A stretch of DNA of 64,000 bases from Actinocatenispora rupis (GCF_016861975.1 NZ_BOMB01000012.1:186001-250000), one strand, 5' to 3'; shown: positions 8,917 to 17,733, counted from the stretch's first letter. Made by a program: numbers and translations. Notes: generated by a model not told the origin, from the letters alone.

Positions 8917-10251
8917 ATGACGCAAGAGGGCGCTAACCGTGTGGCGGCTGTGCTCGACGATCTGGGTAGGGCGGCAGCCGTTCACGTCAACTCCACCGAT
9001 GAGCTGGCTCGGCAGATACTTCGGGCCACTACCAAGAACGATGAGGATCGAGCCAGGAAGGACTGGCCGCAGTTACGACGCAAGACCGACCTCCACGGTG
9101 TGACGCCGTGGCTGAGCGGCCCGGTGCGGATCGCTCCTTGGCAGGCACTCCATCAGCTAGCCCACGTGACGGCTCTCGATGAGCATGGCGGCGGCCGTGG
9201 GTTGGCCGCACACTGGACCTGTTTGAAGTACTGCCAGGCATTGCACCCCGCCGCAAGCCTGGAACTGTCCGACGAGGGTGACACGGTTCCCAAGCGCCAC
9301 TACAAGACCGCCCAGTCCGACGAACTCACCCGAGCTTTCGCCTGTCATCTCGGCGAACAGCTGATGCGCCAGCGGTACCCCGACCATGCGGTCAACATCG
9401 TCGACGCGGACCTGGTTCTGCGAGCTGGATGGATCAGGGCAGCCAGTACCCGCCCGTTCGGGCTCAAGGGTTGCCTCAAGTACTTCGTGGAGGCCTGGCG
9501 ACCGGGTGAGCCATCAAAGGTCCTGCTGGTCATTGCGCACGGCACACACGGCAAAGGGACGGTGAATGGGCAGTTGGCGCGCGCCACAGCGCACGCGGAC
9601 TTCGTCCAGCTCGGCCCGTATGGGGAGTTGCCCACCCTGCTGGTGTCAACCGAGCTGTCGCGGGCGAAGGGAGTCATCATTCACGCTCTCGCGACACCTG
9701 GCGAAGCCGAGATAGGGGCGCTACCTGCACATGCACTTCAGGACCGGAACTTCTTTCCTGACATGCACATACCAGGTGTCGACAAGCCTGAACCTGGCTT
9801 CCAGCTTCCCGCCGAGGACTTCGAGTGGTTTGCCTCCGTGCTTGCACACACCGAGGCAGCTGGACTGATGGCGTTCGCCGGGTCGGTCGACGAAGTCAAC
9901 AACTACCTAACGAAACAACAGAGAAAGAGCCGACCCGATCGGTTGGTCATGCCGGGCATCAGCTCGGTATGCGACACCGAACACCGACTCCACGGGCACC
10001 ACTTCGTCGGTACAGATCACGTGTTCCGACTGCACGGTGTGCGCTTGGAAGTCTTCTCGGGCCTACGCGAAGACCTGCATCGGTTGCTGGTCAACGGGCC
10101 CGGCGAGCGGGCCGAGCATCTGCGTGCCTACCGTGAGGCGGCCTACCAGTCGGCGCTCCACCGACCGACCGCCGTCTGGGATCTGCAATGGGGCGGCCCT
10201 GCCCATATCGCCGCCAACGGAGCCGTACTCGCCATTCGTAGGCTGCGCTAG
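8917..10251 (+). CDS. Unrecognised 444-residue protein facing the caspase-helicase module
   Basis: I do not recognise this family. The start MTQEGANRVAAVLDDLGRA sits just behind a promoter-like sequence. An N-terminal helical part (VNSTDELARQILRAT) leads to a central alpha/beta region with KVLLVIAHGTHGKGTVNG and LPTLLVSTELSRAKGVIIHALATP, and a third part with RPDRLVMPGISSVCD, LHGHHFVGTDHVFRLHGVRLEVF and WDLQWGGPAHIAANGAV. The His/Gly-rich HGTHGKG and HGHHFVG stretches could be functional sites. No signal peptide or membrane segment is visible, so it is probably cytosolic. Base composition is somewhat lower in GC than the core genes. It converges with the caspase gene across 139 bp, so shared function is possible but not shown. 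Confidence 0.7.
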   Translation: MTQEGANRVAAVLDDLGRAAAVHVNSTDELARQILRATTKNDEDRARKDWPQLRRKTDLHGVTPWLSGPVRIAPWQALHQLAHVTALDEHGGGRGLAAHWTCLKYCQALHPAASLELSDEGDTVPKRHYKTAQSDELTRAFACHLGEQLMRQRYPDHAVNIVDADLVLRAGWIRAASTRPFGLKGCLKYFVEAWRPGEPSKVLLVIAHGTHGKGTVNGQLARATAHADFVQLGPYGELPTLLVSTELSRAKGVIIHALATPGEAEIGALPAHALQDRNFFPDMHIPGVDKPEPGFQLPAEDFEWFASVLAHTEAAGLMAFAGSVDEVNNYLTKQQRKSRPDRLVMPGISSVCDTEHRLHGHHFVGTDHVFRLHGVRLEVFSGLREDLHRLLVNGPGERAEHLRAYREAAYQSALHRPTAVWDLQWGGPAHIAANGAVLAIRRLR

Positions 10252-10390
10252 AACCCGTCCACCCGCCACATGACCGTTCTCCTCCGCACTGTCATGATCT
10301 CGGACGGGCTTCCCGCTCGGGCAGCGTCGTCCGCAACTACCCCACATACTCTCTGGGCGGGCGGCGGCCACACGGGCGGATGTCCTGGCG

Positions 10391-13300
10391 TCACTGGCCA
10401 CGATCAGGAGCGGTTGACGTGGGCCGGACCGCGCAGATGACCCCGTCGGGATCGCTCAGTGCCCGCCAGGCGGGAACGCGGATGACCCGGGAACCGCTCC
10501 TGGCTGCTGCGCTCAGTGTCGAGAGCTGCTGGCGGAGGTGGTGACCGTCCCCGGTCCCGGGGCTGGCAATGACGAGCCCGACCTTTTCGCTTCCCAATGA
10601 GAGAAGGAAGTCGCAGCTCTGCCCAGCGAGCTGCCCGTTGCGCTCCGCGGTGAGACCGGCGCGGAGGATTGCTGTGCCGATCGCGTCGGTCGCCGGCGAG
10701 TGGTGATACTCGCCGGCAAGATGGTCGGCGTTGGCGGCCAGGTCCGCCAGCATGTTCGGCCCGGACTGCCACCAGTCGCGGTCGCCGACCACGACCAGCA
10801 GTGCCTTGGCGCGGGTGATGGCGACGTTCCAGAGGGTCTGCTCGGTGAGTAGCCAGCGACGGCTGGACGAAGTGATCCGTGCCGAGCCCACGGGCGACAG
10901 GACGATGATGTCGCGCTCCGAGCCTTGCAGGCGGTGGACCGTACCGGCTCTTTCCGGTAGCTCGCGTTCTTTCAACAGGGTGTTGATGCGGTCGGTCTGG
11001 GCGCGGAATGGTGTGACGATGCCGATGCTGGCTTGCGGGTGCCGGGCCCGCAGCTCGGCCACCTGTGTTGCGACCGCCTGCGCTTCGCCCTCGTTGACCG
11101 CGGAGCGACCTTGGGGTTGCGTCACTTCGCCCTGCTGATCGATCCACTGCACGGCGGGTTCGCCCTTGACTGCGAGCGTTCGGAGGTCGGTGAGGACCGT
11201 GAGTTTGCCGTCGTACAGTCGGCGGTTGGGGACGGCGGCGATGTCGGGATGGCAACGGTAGTGCTCATTGAGTAGAAACGGTGTCTCGACGGCTGCCGCG
11301 GCGGCGTACGCGGTGCCATCGGTGTAGCTGAGATGCCGCTCGTCCATCCAGGCGTCACCGAGCCCGGCGCGTGCGCGGTAGGCCTTCTCCTCTTTCGCCG
11401 GAAGCTGCACGACGGGTTGCAGTTGTTGCGGGTCACCGATGATCAGGGCTCTCTTCGCGCGGTACAGCAGCGGAAGGATGTGCGCGATGCCGCACTGTGC
11501 CGCCTCGTCGATGACGACCAGGTCGAACAGACCGGCGTCTGGCTTGATGGCGGATGCCGAATAGGTCGACGTTGCCCACCCGGGGAGAGCCTTCAGAAGA
11601 GGGGCGAACCGGGACCAGGACTTCTTGTTCTGCAAGGCTTCACGACGCTGCTCCAGCAGCATGCGGCCGTCAACGATCCGACGGCGGACCTGTTCACCCA
11701 CGAGAGAGCGGCTCGCGACCGGGCGGTGCTGGTCTGCCATGACGGACAGCTGGCGCCACGGCTCGTACTCGGGCCGCAGCCGGGCTTCGGCCGCCACGCG
11801 CTCCCGCCAGTGCAGCTCTGTCGCCGCGCGGGCGGCGAGGTCGAGCATTTCCTCGACTGTCCCGATCCCGAGCCGGCGGAAGCTACGACGATGCAACCAC
11901 CCGCGGATCCGGTACCGCGCGGCCGCGTCAGCCCTGCGCAGCAGCCGGCCAAGCTCGATGTCGGCGGTGGGTAGCTCGAAGCCCGCGGCAACGGGCGGCT
12001 GCTCGTTACGTTGGGCGGCGAGGTCAGCCAGATCCGCCTCGATCTCCTCCCGCTCCGCGAGTTCGGTACGAGCTCGGTGGATCTCGCCGGCGATCGCGCG
12101 AAGTTGCCCGTACGCGGTGGCCACCTGATCTCCCGCCGGTGCGGGATGCCGGCTGTACCGGGAGATCAGGTCGGTGAGGGTCCGCGGTTCCTCCTCACGT
12201 TTCTGCTTGTTGCCCGTACGCATCACCAGGCCGGGGGCAATGGTGTTGGCTCGGCTGACGACGTCGTCGACCGGCTGGTTGTTCGTCGAGGCAAGAACGA
12301 CGCTCTCACCCACAGCCGTTGCGGTGGCTATGACGGCACCGACCAGCTGACTCTTCCCCGTCCCCGGCGGCCCCTGGGCCACGGTGAGCCGCCGAGTCAT
12401 GGCCGCCCGAACGACCTGCTCCTGTGCCTCGTTGAGCCGATCCGGCGCCACGATCGTGACGTCCCGCTGGTCTTCCTGCACGGGGCCGGCGAGGCCGACC
12501 AGAGCAGTACCGGCGAACGCGGCGGTGTTGGGCCTGAGCTGTTTGGTGAAGTCCTGGATCAGACCGTTGAGCGTGGTCTGGGCGAGGTCCGGACGGTAGA
12601 ACATGCCCACGTTGCGAACGTGTCGCGTCGACGGCCCGGCCCGAAGCACGTCCTCGAGGCGGTGCGGGTCGACCGGAGCAGAAGCGTCGATGCCCAGGAC
12701 CGTGAGGATCCCCGACGTCACGTCACGGAGGCTGCGGTGATCGCCATGGGTGAGGTGGCTCTCGATCAGGCTGGTCAGCTGCTCCTGCTCAGGCTCGTCG
12801 AGCTCGGCCTCGGCCATCAACACTGGATTGACCTGCGGCGGCCAGGTCGCCGTCAGGTCACCGGACGCGTCAGGTGTTACCTCCACCAGCAGCAGGGGGG
12901 TGAGGTGCGGGCGCCGGTACTTCCCCGATCCTCGAGACTCGACGATCGTCGGGTACCCGTACAGGAGCGGCTCATCCTTCGCCGCCAACGCGTGCACGTC
13001 CACTGACACCCGCCCGCTCGTACCGGCGAACACGAGTTCCGGTCCGGCCGGCGCCAGCCGGTACCTGCTGGTCTCCGCCGCGGGAACGAACGAACCGAGC
13101 CGCGCTTCGCCCTGCATGCAGGCCAGGTAGTAGGTCATCAGGCGTTGCCAGCGACCGGTATCGAGTGGTGCCGTCACCGGATCCTGCGCACCGACGGGCC
13201 CGGACCCGGCGGCTGGCCGGGAAGTGGATGCTGGCGGCTGTGCCTCCGTCTGGTTGGCGCTCAGAGCGACCTGGATCGGCCCCGTGACGCCCTCACTGAA

Positions 13301-13987
13301 CTCGTTCGGGGTCTGTCCCTTGCCCGCACGGGGAACCTCGCGTTGCACGTAGTCGGAGAGGTCGCGGGCGGTGACCCAGCCGTTCTCGTCATGGCCCACC
13401 TTGTCGCCGCGCAGCGCCTCCACCACAGCTCCGGTGAACACCGACGGCTGGCCTGGCGTCGCGTGCTCGCGAGCGGTCTGGTAGCGGCCGCTGGCCGTGA
13501 TGATGAACGTACCGCGGGCCTGTCGAAGCTTTCCGATCGACGCCCGCGCCGGTCCTCGCACTCGGTACGTGTCGCCGACGGCACCAGAGAAGCAGCAGTC
13601 CAGCAGGACCAGCCGCTGCCCTGCCCTCGTCTCGTGCAGACACGTCCACAGCTCGCTACCGGTGTTCAACCCACCTGTCTGGGGGTACGCAACCTCGGCG
13701 TCGCACCCGGCAAGGAAGAACATCTTCTCGTCCGCGCTGGTCAGGCCGTGGCCGGAGAAGTACAGCAGCAGGGTGTCGCTGGACCGGGCACCAGAGTAGA
13801 AGTCACCGATCCGACGGATCATCCCCTGCCTCGGGACGTCCTTGAGCACGTCGATGTCGTCGAACTGCCCGCGCTCGGACAGCACCTCGTACATCAGCCG
13901 CAGATCGTGCCCGACGGCAGGAAGATCGGTCAGGCCCGAATCAGGCCCGTAATGCTGGTTGCCGATCAGCAATGCCCGCCGGGTCAC
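10391..13987 (-). CDS. Caspase-superfamily I helicase fusion (conflict-system effector)
   Basis: The 1198-residue protein starts with a caspase-like peptidase (about 1-240): catalytic His80 in YFSGHG and Cys132 in LLDCCFSG. After a linker and an unassigned middle region (about 280-500) comes an SF1 helicase of the UPF1/DNA2 type: Walker A GPPGTGKS at 539-546, Walker B VVIDEAAQ with Asp827-Glu828, motif III GDPQQLQPV from 851, a VHRLQGSE motif V and NVAITRAK motif VI near 1054-1061. The two lobes are separated by an insert (about 600-800). The last 100 residues resemble the Vsr/DUF559 nuclease-like tail common in such helicases, but VGLVIAS replaces the usual acidic VEIDG, so it may be inactive. 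The GTG start overlaps the stop of the EACC1-like gene. In known systems such helicases sense nucleic acid and the caspase kills the cell; that role is inferred. Confidence 0.88.
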   Translation of the reverse strand: MTRRALLIGNQHYGPDSGLTDLPAVGHDLRLMYEVLSERGQFDDIDVLKDVPRQGMIRRIGDFYSGARSSDTLLLYFSGHGLTSADEKMFFLAGCDAEVAYPQTGGLNTGSELWTCLHETRAGQRLVLLDCCFSGAVGDTYRVRGPARASIGKLRQARGTFIITASGRYQTAREHATPGQPSVFTGAVVEALRGDKVGHDENGWVTARDLSDYVQREVPRAGKGQTPNEFSEGVTGPIQVALSANQTEAQPPASTSRPAAGSGPVGAQDPVTAPLDTGRWQRLMTYYLACMQGEARLGSFVPAAETSRYRLAPAGPELVFAGTSGRVSVDVHALAAKDEPLLYGYPTIVESRGSGKYRRPHLTPLLLVEVTPDASGDLTATWPPQVNPVLMAEAELDEPEQEQLTSLIESHLTHGDHRSLRDVTSGILTVLGIDASAPVDPHRLEDVLRAGPSTRHVRNVGMFYRPDLAQTTLNGLIQDFTKQLRPNTAAFAGTALVGLAGPVQEDQRDVTIVAPDRLNEAQEQVVRAAMTRRLTVAQGPPGTGKSQLVGAVIATATAVGESVVLASTNNQPVDDVVSRANTIAPGLVMRTGNKQKREEEPRTLTDLISRYSRHPAPAGDQVATAYGQLRAIAGEIHRARTELAEREEIEADLADLAAQRNEQPPVAAGFELPTADIELGRLLRRADAAARYRIRGWLHRRSFRRLGIGTVEEMLDLAARAATELHWRERVAAEARLRPEYEPWRQLSVMADQHRPVASRSLVGEQVRRRIVDGRMLLEQRREALQNKKSWSRFAPLLKALPGWATSTYSASAIKPDAGLFDLVVIDEAAQCGIAHILPLLYRAKRALIIGDPQQLQPVVQLPAKEEKAYRARAGLGDAWMDERHLSYTDGTAYAAAAAVETPFLLNEHYRCHPDIAAVPNRRLYDGKLTVLTDLRTLAVKGEPAVQWIDQQGEVTQPQGRSAVNEGEAQAVATQVAELRARHPQASIGIVTPFRAQTDRINTLLKERELPERAGTVHRLQGSERDIIVLSPVGSARITSSSRRWLLTEQTLWNVAITRAKALLVVVGDRDWWQSGPNMLADLAANADHLAGEYHHSPATDAIGTAILRAGLTAERNGQLAGQSCDFLLSLGSEKVGLVIASPGTGDGHHLRQQLSTLSAAARSGSRVIRVPAWRALSDPDGVICAVRPTSTAPDRGQ

Positions 13988-14379
13988 TGCTCGGCGTCCT
14001 CGGCCGCGTCCGGCTCCACCGCATGGAGAAATGCGGTCACCGCCGCCGAGATGTCGCGCGCCGCGGCACCGTCGACCGTCATCTCGCGATCCCCGACGCG
14101 CATCCGAATCCGGTTGCCGTCGCGTCGACGCAGAAACGACTGAAGCCCGTCGACCAGGGCGCGAAGACCTCCACCGCGAAGGGTTGTGGTCACCAGCAAC
14201 GCCCCAGCCACCAGCTCGCCCAGCGCAGCCTTGCTGTGCGCGGACGAGGCGGATCGAACGAACTCGACGTCTTCAACATCGTGCGCAAGGAGCAGCTCAC
14301 GCAGGTCATGCGTCAGTCTGAACAACGTGTCGGCGTCCTCAGGATCGTCCGCCACCAGCTTCAGCTCTATCTGCGTCAA
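13984..14379 (-). CDS. EACC1-like effector-associated component
   Basis: A 131-residue protein reading TQIELKLVADDPEDADTLFR at the start, then GELVAGALLVTTTLRGGGLR, ALVDGLQSFLRRRDGNRIRM and VDGAAARDISAAVTAFL. This order (strand, Asp-rich start, hydrophobic helix with GALLVTTTLRGGGLRALV, LXXWLRR-like helix, basic strand, C-terminal helix) matches the effector-associated constant component EACC1 described in actinobacterial NTP-driven conflict systems, where it always neighbours a variable effector such as a caspase. I chose the TTG preceded by GGCGGGAG at five bases, which gives the usual family length; an in-frame extension to 14796 has no domain-like content. Its TGA overlaps the GTG of the caspase-helicase gene, forcing coupled translation. 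Confidence 0.72.
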   Translation of the reverse strand: MTQIELKLVADDPEDADTLFRLTHDLRELLLAHDVEDVEFVRSASSAHSKAALGELVAGALLVTTTLRGGGLRALVDGLQSFLRRRDGNRIRMRVGDREMTVDGAAARDISAAVTAFLHAVEPDAAEDAEQ

Positions 14380-14910
14380 GACCACTCCCGCCACGAACCG
14401 GTAGTTGCGATTCGCGATGTTAGTGTCCGTTACGACATCCATGTCTGTCTGATTTCTGACAGTAGCGCCTTGGTATCGTTCGAACGATCCGTCATCGCCG
14501 CCGAATAGCGCCTCGCCACAGGCGGAAGCCGCAAGATCACCGATAGGCAACGCAGGCGACATGTCGCGCGCCACCCACTGGAGCGGCATTGGAAGGCACC
14601 GCGGCTTCGAACCGATCACGTTTCCCGGCGTGAACGTGGACGCAACGCCCGCCGGTCGAGGGAGAATGCGTCGATAGCGTCCGACAGGACATTGCTGGAT
14701 TGCGGTATACGTGGGCGATCCGAGCTTGCGGCGCGTCGGCCGGGTGCCGAAGCTGAGACCACGGACGACCCGAGTACCGCTGCCAGCCGCAGACACAGAC
14801 CACCACAGACCGACAACGCCCAGCCGAGCGCGCCATCCACCTACGAGAACGTCATCCGAACGCCCGGGATCAAACGCCCAGTCCGGAGGATTTCTTACAA
14901 ATTCACCGGG
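14380..14910. other. Promoter region of the EACC1-caspase module; no gene seen
   Basis: This stretch separates the conflict module from the WXG-like gene cluster. Its lower-coordinate part holds two inverted repeats just upstream of EACC1: the perfect 14-mer described separately and CTGTCtgatttctGACAG at 14445-14462. Short open frames on both strands lack coding character. Confidence 0.5.
14475..14488. promoter_or_regulatory. Perfect 14-bp palindrome upstream of EACC1
   Basis: ATCGTTCGAACGAT is a perfect palindrome about 95 bases before the chosen TTG of the EACC1-like gene. Together with the neighbouring inverted repeat it is a good candidate operator for a dimeric repressor controlling the module. 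No regulator gene with an obvious match is adjacent. Confidence 0.4.
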
Positions 14911-15969
14911 TTACCGATAGTAGAATCCGCTCGGCCTCTCCAGGTCGTCTCTTGTGTGCATCTTCGCACCGGTGAGCGAACTGGGCGCTCGAAGGCCAAT
15001 ATGATTGGGGCCCACTTTCGCGACCCGTGCGGCAACTCGGTTGAGAATTCGATTGAGCTGGTCAGTCTCCTCCTTCATTGAATCAATGAGCTTCGTGATT
15101 CCTGAACGCATCGAACTGATTACGTCAGGCACGACGGCGCCGCCGATGCTCGCCCCCATAACCCCAGAGGCTAGTCCCAGCCCGGCACTGGATGTGGCGA
15201 AGGCGAACGCGGCGACCTCTCCCGCGGCAATCTCTGGCGTTGCTATACCGAGCGAGGCCACTTCTCCAACGACTGCCGCAATGGCGCCGATGACGGTCAA
15301 CGCAACAAGCCCCGCTTGATTGCGGTCTCCCTGACCAACCGCAGCCAACGCCGCGACGGTTTTCTTACCAATTTTGGAAATGTCATCGAAGGATCTTGAC
15401 AGGAGCCTCTGCCGTGCCGTCAAACTTATCGCGAGCGTTACAGAAAGGTCGTACTGCATCTGGGTCACCGAGGGAAGCTCCTCCATGTACCCAGCAAATG
15501 CGTCTGCCGCGTCACCATTCCAGCCATCAGACAGGTGAGCAATGGCCAGGTCGCGTTGATTGATCGTCTTCTCATTCCAGTTGAATTTCTCGGAGATCGG
15601 ATAGTCCGGTGCACCCCCATCACGATCTACTTTCAGGCTGGGGCTTAGCACATATGCAGCCTTCCAGAGATCATCGATCGCATCTTGGAAGTCCGCGGGG
15701 TTTGGCCCCGCGAACGAGGCGAACAGTCCAGGAATGTCGGCAAGTTGCGAGTTCACGTAGCTCGCAAACCCATCAGCCGACCGTGCTACATTTCCATGTG
15801 TTGCCGCGGATGCATCCAATATACTGACACCCGACAAGTGAGCCAAGCGCAGATCATCGGGATAAAGCCCTTCCTCGCAGGCTCGCCAGATGGACATCTG
15901 GACCTTAAATGCCGTGTTGCAGATTTTGACGCCGATCTCATTGAGCTGAGATTCGCTCAGGTAAGACAT
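14911..15969 (-). CDS. WXG-type secreted protein with long C-terminal extension
   Basis: A 352-residue protein preceded by GGAGAGG. The central part has DLAIAHLSDGWNGDAADAF, a WXG-type turn between helices, typical of type VII secretion substrates. Then comes a hydrophobic stretch of about 90 residues (LVALTVIGAIAAVVGEVASLG through LGLASGVMGASIGGAVV) that could insert into membranes, and an amphipathic helix LIDSMKEETDQLNRILNRV. The long N-terminal part is helical. GC content is visibly lower than in the core genes, pointing to acquired DNA. It follows a smaller WXG-like gene by ten bases, forming one operon with the lipoprotein and YbaB-like genes. A toxin or pore-forming cargo role is possible but not shown. 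Confidence 0.65.
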   Translation of the reverse strand: MSYLSESQLNEIGVKICNTAFKVQMSIWRACEEGLYPDDLRLAHLSGVSILDASAATHGNVARSADGFASYVNSQLADIPGLFASFAGPNPADFQDAIDDLWKAAYVLSPSLKVDRDGGAPDYPISEKFNWNEKTINQRDLAIAHLSDGWNGDAADAFAGYMEELPSVTQMQYDLSVTLAISLTARQRLLSRSFDDISKIGKKTVAALAAVGQGDRNQAGLVALTVIGAIAAVVGEVASLGIATPEIAAGEVAAFAFATSSAGLGLASGVMGASIGGAVVPDVISSMRSGITKLIDSMKEETDQLNRILNRVAARVAKVGPNHIGLRAPSSLTGAKMHTRDDLERPSGFYYR

Positions 15970-15979
15970 CCATCCTCTC

Positions 15980-16402
15980 CTAACTTGGCAGTAGTACGCC
16001 CGGAACCTTATCCGTCATGTCCTTGTCGCCGCTAGCGAGGCCATACGTCTTGTTGTCGGAGTAGAACTTTCCCATGGACTTCTTCGCACTGGCATCGGCG
16101 TCTGCATAGACACTTGCGACATGGACGATTATTCGCCCAGCCTCTTCAAGTGATGAAGCAGTCCGTGCAAGCGCGTCCTGAAGAGCATCGCGCAACTCAG
16201 ACCAAGCTCGATATGTTTCACCGGTCGGCGCAGCGAGCCCATCAGGAACACGCCCGCTGAACATGCTCGAGTCACTCACGGCCGTATAAGCGACTTGCCT
16301 GTTCGCTGTTGCATAGGCATACGCTAGGTTTGGCAGTTGAATCTTCCCGACCGACATGAGGTGCCCGAGACTTACCCCGAACTCCCAGCCACTATCGATC
16401 AC
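15980..16402 (-). CDS. Small helical Esx/WXG-like protein
   Basis: 140 residues, largely alpha-helical: YAYATANRQVAYTAVSDSSM, then TGETYRAWSELRDALQDAL and SLEEAGRIIVHVASVYADAD. The central YRAWSELRDAL and the final YADADASAKK resemble the helical hairpin and the YxxxD/E-type C-terminal export signal of type VII substrates. It starts at a GTG with AAGGACG upstream and is ten bases before the larger WXG-type gene, a typical substrate-pair arrangement. Low GC for this genome. Confidence 0.6.
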   Translation of the reverse strand: MIDSGWEFGVSLGHLMSVGKIQLPNLAYAYATANRQVAYTAVSDSSMFSGRVPDGLAAPTGETYRAWSELRDALQDALARTASSLEEAGRIIVHVASVYADADASAKKSMGKFYSDNKTYGLASGDKDMTDKVPGVLLPS

Positions 16403-16432
16403 AATTGCGTCCTTTCGCGTATAGGGAGTGCA

Positions 16433-17191
16433 CTAGTCGATCTTCTGATTTATGTAGACCTCAGTGCGCGACCGGTCCACGTTTGCCGGAACCCAAGTTC
16501 CCGTCTTTTGTTTCCTTAGTGGATCCCCGATTTTCATGTAATGACCTGAGACGATTCGATTAGCATGGTCCCGCATTACAACAGCCGCGGACGGGTTACT
16601 CAGGACATTAGTTGATGATCCCGTGTCGATGTTGAAGCTCAGCCACGCCCCACCATCGCCGCCACGGGCACCGAGGCGAACGTCCACGCCCTTTGCTCGA
16701 GCCCAATGCGGATGCTGCCGATCAAATTCATCCAGGGACTGCCAATGTTCGCCACCGACTGTGACAGTAATTGATTTGACCCCGCCCGGAAAACTGGGGT
16801 TCCTATCAGATGTCATGGTTCCGACCACGGCAAGCTTCTGCCCAGGCAGAATCGTTGGAAGATCCCGCGTATCTGCCAGGTCGTAGAAGCTGCCATCGCG
16901 CATCTTCTTCCCTGCGCCGTCCACTGCTTGAGTGGTGACCTCATTGTTCGTCGCGACACCCGGACACGGGTTCTCGATGATGGCGGCATATTCGATGTCG
17001 CGATGCCGATCTACAGAAAAACCCTGATCGATAGCGCGCAAATGACAGGAGGAGGGCGTGGGCGATGGTCGCGCGGCCGAGCTGTGCGCGGGTACAAACG
17101 TTGGGCCGCCACTGTTCGCGCCACAGGATGCCATCCCGAGAGCGAGGACAGCAACGGCGGTGACTGAGATCGTTCTGACGAATCGCGACAT
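16433..17191 (-). CDS. Secreted lipoprotein of unknown function
   Basis: The 252-residue product has a lipoprotein signal: basic MSRFVR, hydrophobic VTAVAVLALGM and lipobox MASC with Cys23, followed by a Pro/Ser-rich spacer. The mature part reads like one or two beta-sandwich domains (DIEYAAIIENPCPGVATNNE, KLAVVGTMTSDRNPSF, VDVRLGARGGDGGAWLSF). Cys49 and Cys76 may pair. It starts two bases after the YbaB-like gene, with GAGGAGG as ribosome-binding site inside that gene, and sits in the WXG operon. Low GC like its neighbours. It is probably a cell-surface partner of the exported proteins, which is inference from position. Confidence 0.7.
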   Translation of the reverse strand: MSRFVRTISVTAVAVLALGMASCGANSGGPTFVPAHSSAARPSPTPSSCHLRAIDQGFSVDRHRDIEYAAIIENPCPGVATNNEVTTQAVDGAGKKMRDGSFYDLADTRDLPTILPGQKLAVVGTMTSDRNPSFPGGVKSITVTVGGEHWQSLDEFDRQHPHWARAKGVDVRLGARGGDGGAWLSFNIDTGSSTNVLSNPSAAVVMRDHANRIVSGHYMKIGDPLRKQKTGTWVPANVDRSRTEVYINQKID

Positions 17192-17193
17192 GC

Positions 17194-17733
17194 TCAGCGC
17201 TCCTCCTCATCGGCCAGGCGTACCGCAAACGGGAGCCCGAGCCCGTACATTTCGTCTTTGAGCGCCAAGACCTTGAGCCGGTGGCGGTAGAGCAGTTGGT
17301 GCAGAGCCGCATCGAACGAGCGCAGGAACGTCGACTCGGGTGTACGCGAAACCGTGTCGTCAGCAAGCTCTACCGTCCACTCGTGGAGTGCTCGGCTGGT
17401 GAGCTGGACCAAGCCGTCCGGCGACGCTCCCTTCGCCACGACTTCCGCCAGGCGGTCGTGATACGCGCGGTGCTCCGGTGCCGGCGCATCGTCGCGGGGT
17501 GGGTTGCCGAACTCGGCGTCAACGAGCTCCTGAAAATCCTGCTCATACCGAGCCCACACGAGACGCATTACGTGAACGAGTTGCCGCGCAAGCGCAGCAT
17601 CGTTGTAGTGGTGGTATGTGTACGGCTCGAACACGATCTCCGTGTGGCTGCGGTCACGCATTCGCGCTGTAATCTGCTTGTCAGGCGATGTCGCTTCGAC
17701 TTCCAGGTTATCCAAGCGCTCATCAAAGTCCAT
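17194..17733 (-). CDS. YbaB/EbfC-like protein at the head of the WXG operon
   Basis: From the ATG of MDFDERLDNLEVEATSPDKQ the protein has 179 residues. The opening plus ITARMRDRSHTEIVFEPY and YNDAALARQLVHVMRLVWA resembles the YbaB/EbfC family as found next to ESX/WXG genes in actinomycetes. The second half (LTSRALHEWTVELADDTV, FLRSFDAALHQLLYRHRLKV) is helical and unassigned. Longer readings to 17895 use upstream starts without better ribosome-binding sites. It is the first gene of a four-gene operon with the lipoprotein and two WXG-like genes. Nucleoid binding or substrate chaperoning are possible jobs. Confidence 0.6.
   Translation of the reverse strand: MDFDERLDNLEVEATSPDKQITARMRDRSHTEIVFEPYTYHHYNDAALARQLVHVMRLVWARYEQDFQELVDAEFGNPPRDDAPAPEHRAYHDRLAEVVAKGASPDGLVQLTSRALHEWTVELADDTVSRTPESTFLRSFDAALHQLLYRHRLKVLALKDEMYGLGLPFAVRLADEEER

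Noticed and set aside
10252-10390. Possible terminator between the unknown gene and the caspase gene
   Set aside because: CGGACG and CGTCCG can pair, but the stem is six bases with a loop over 20 bases, too weak to claim.
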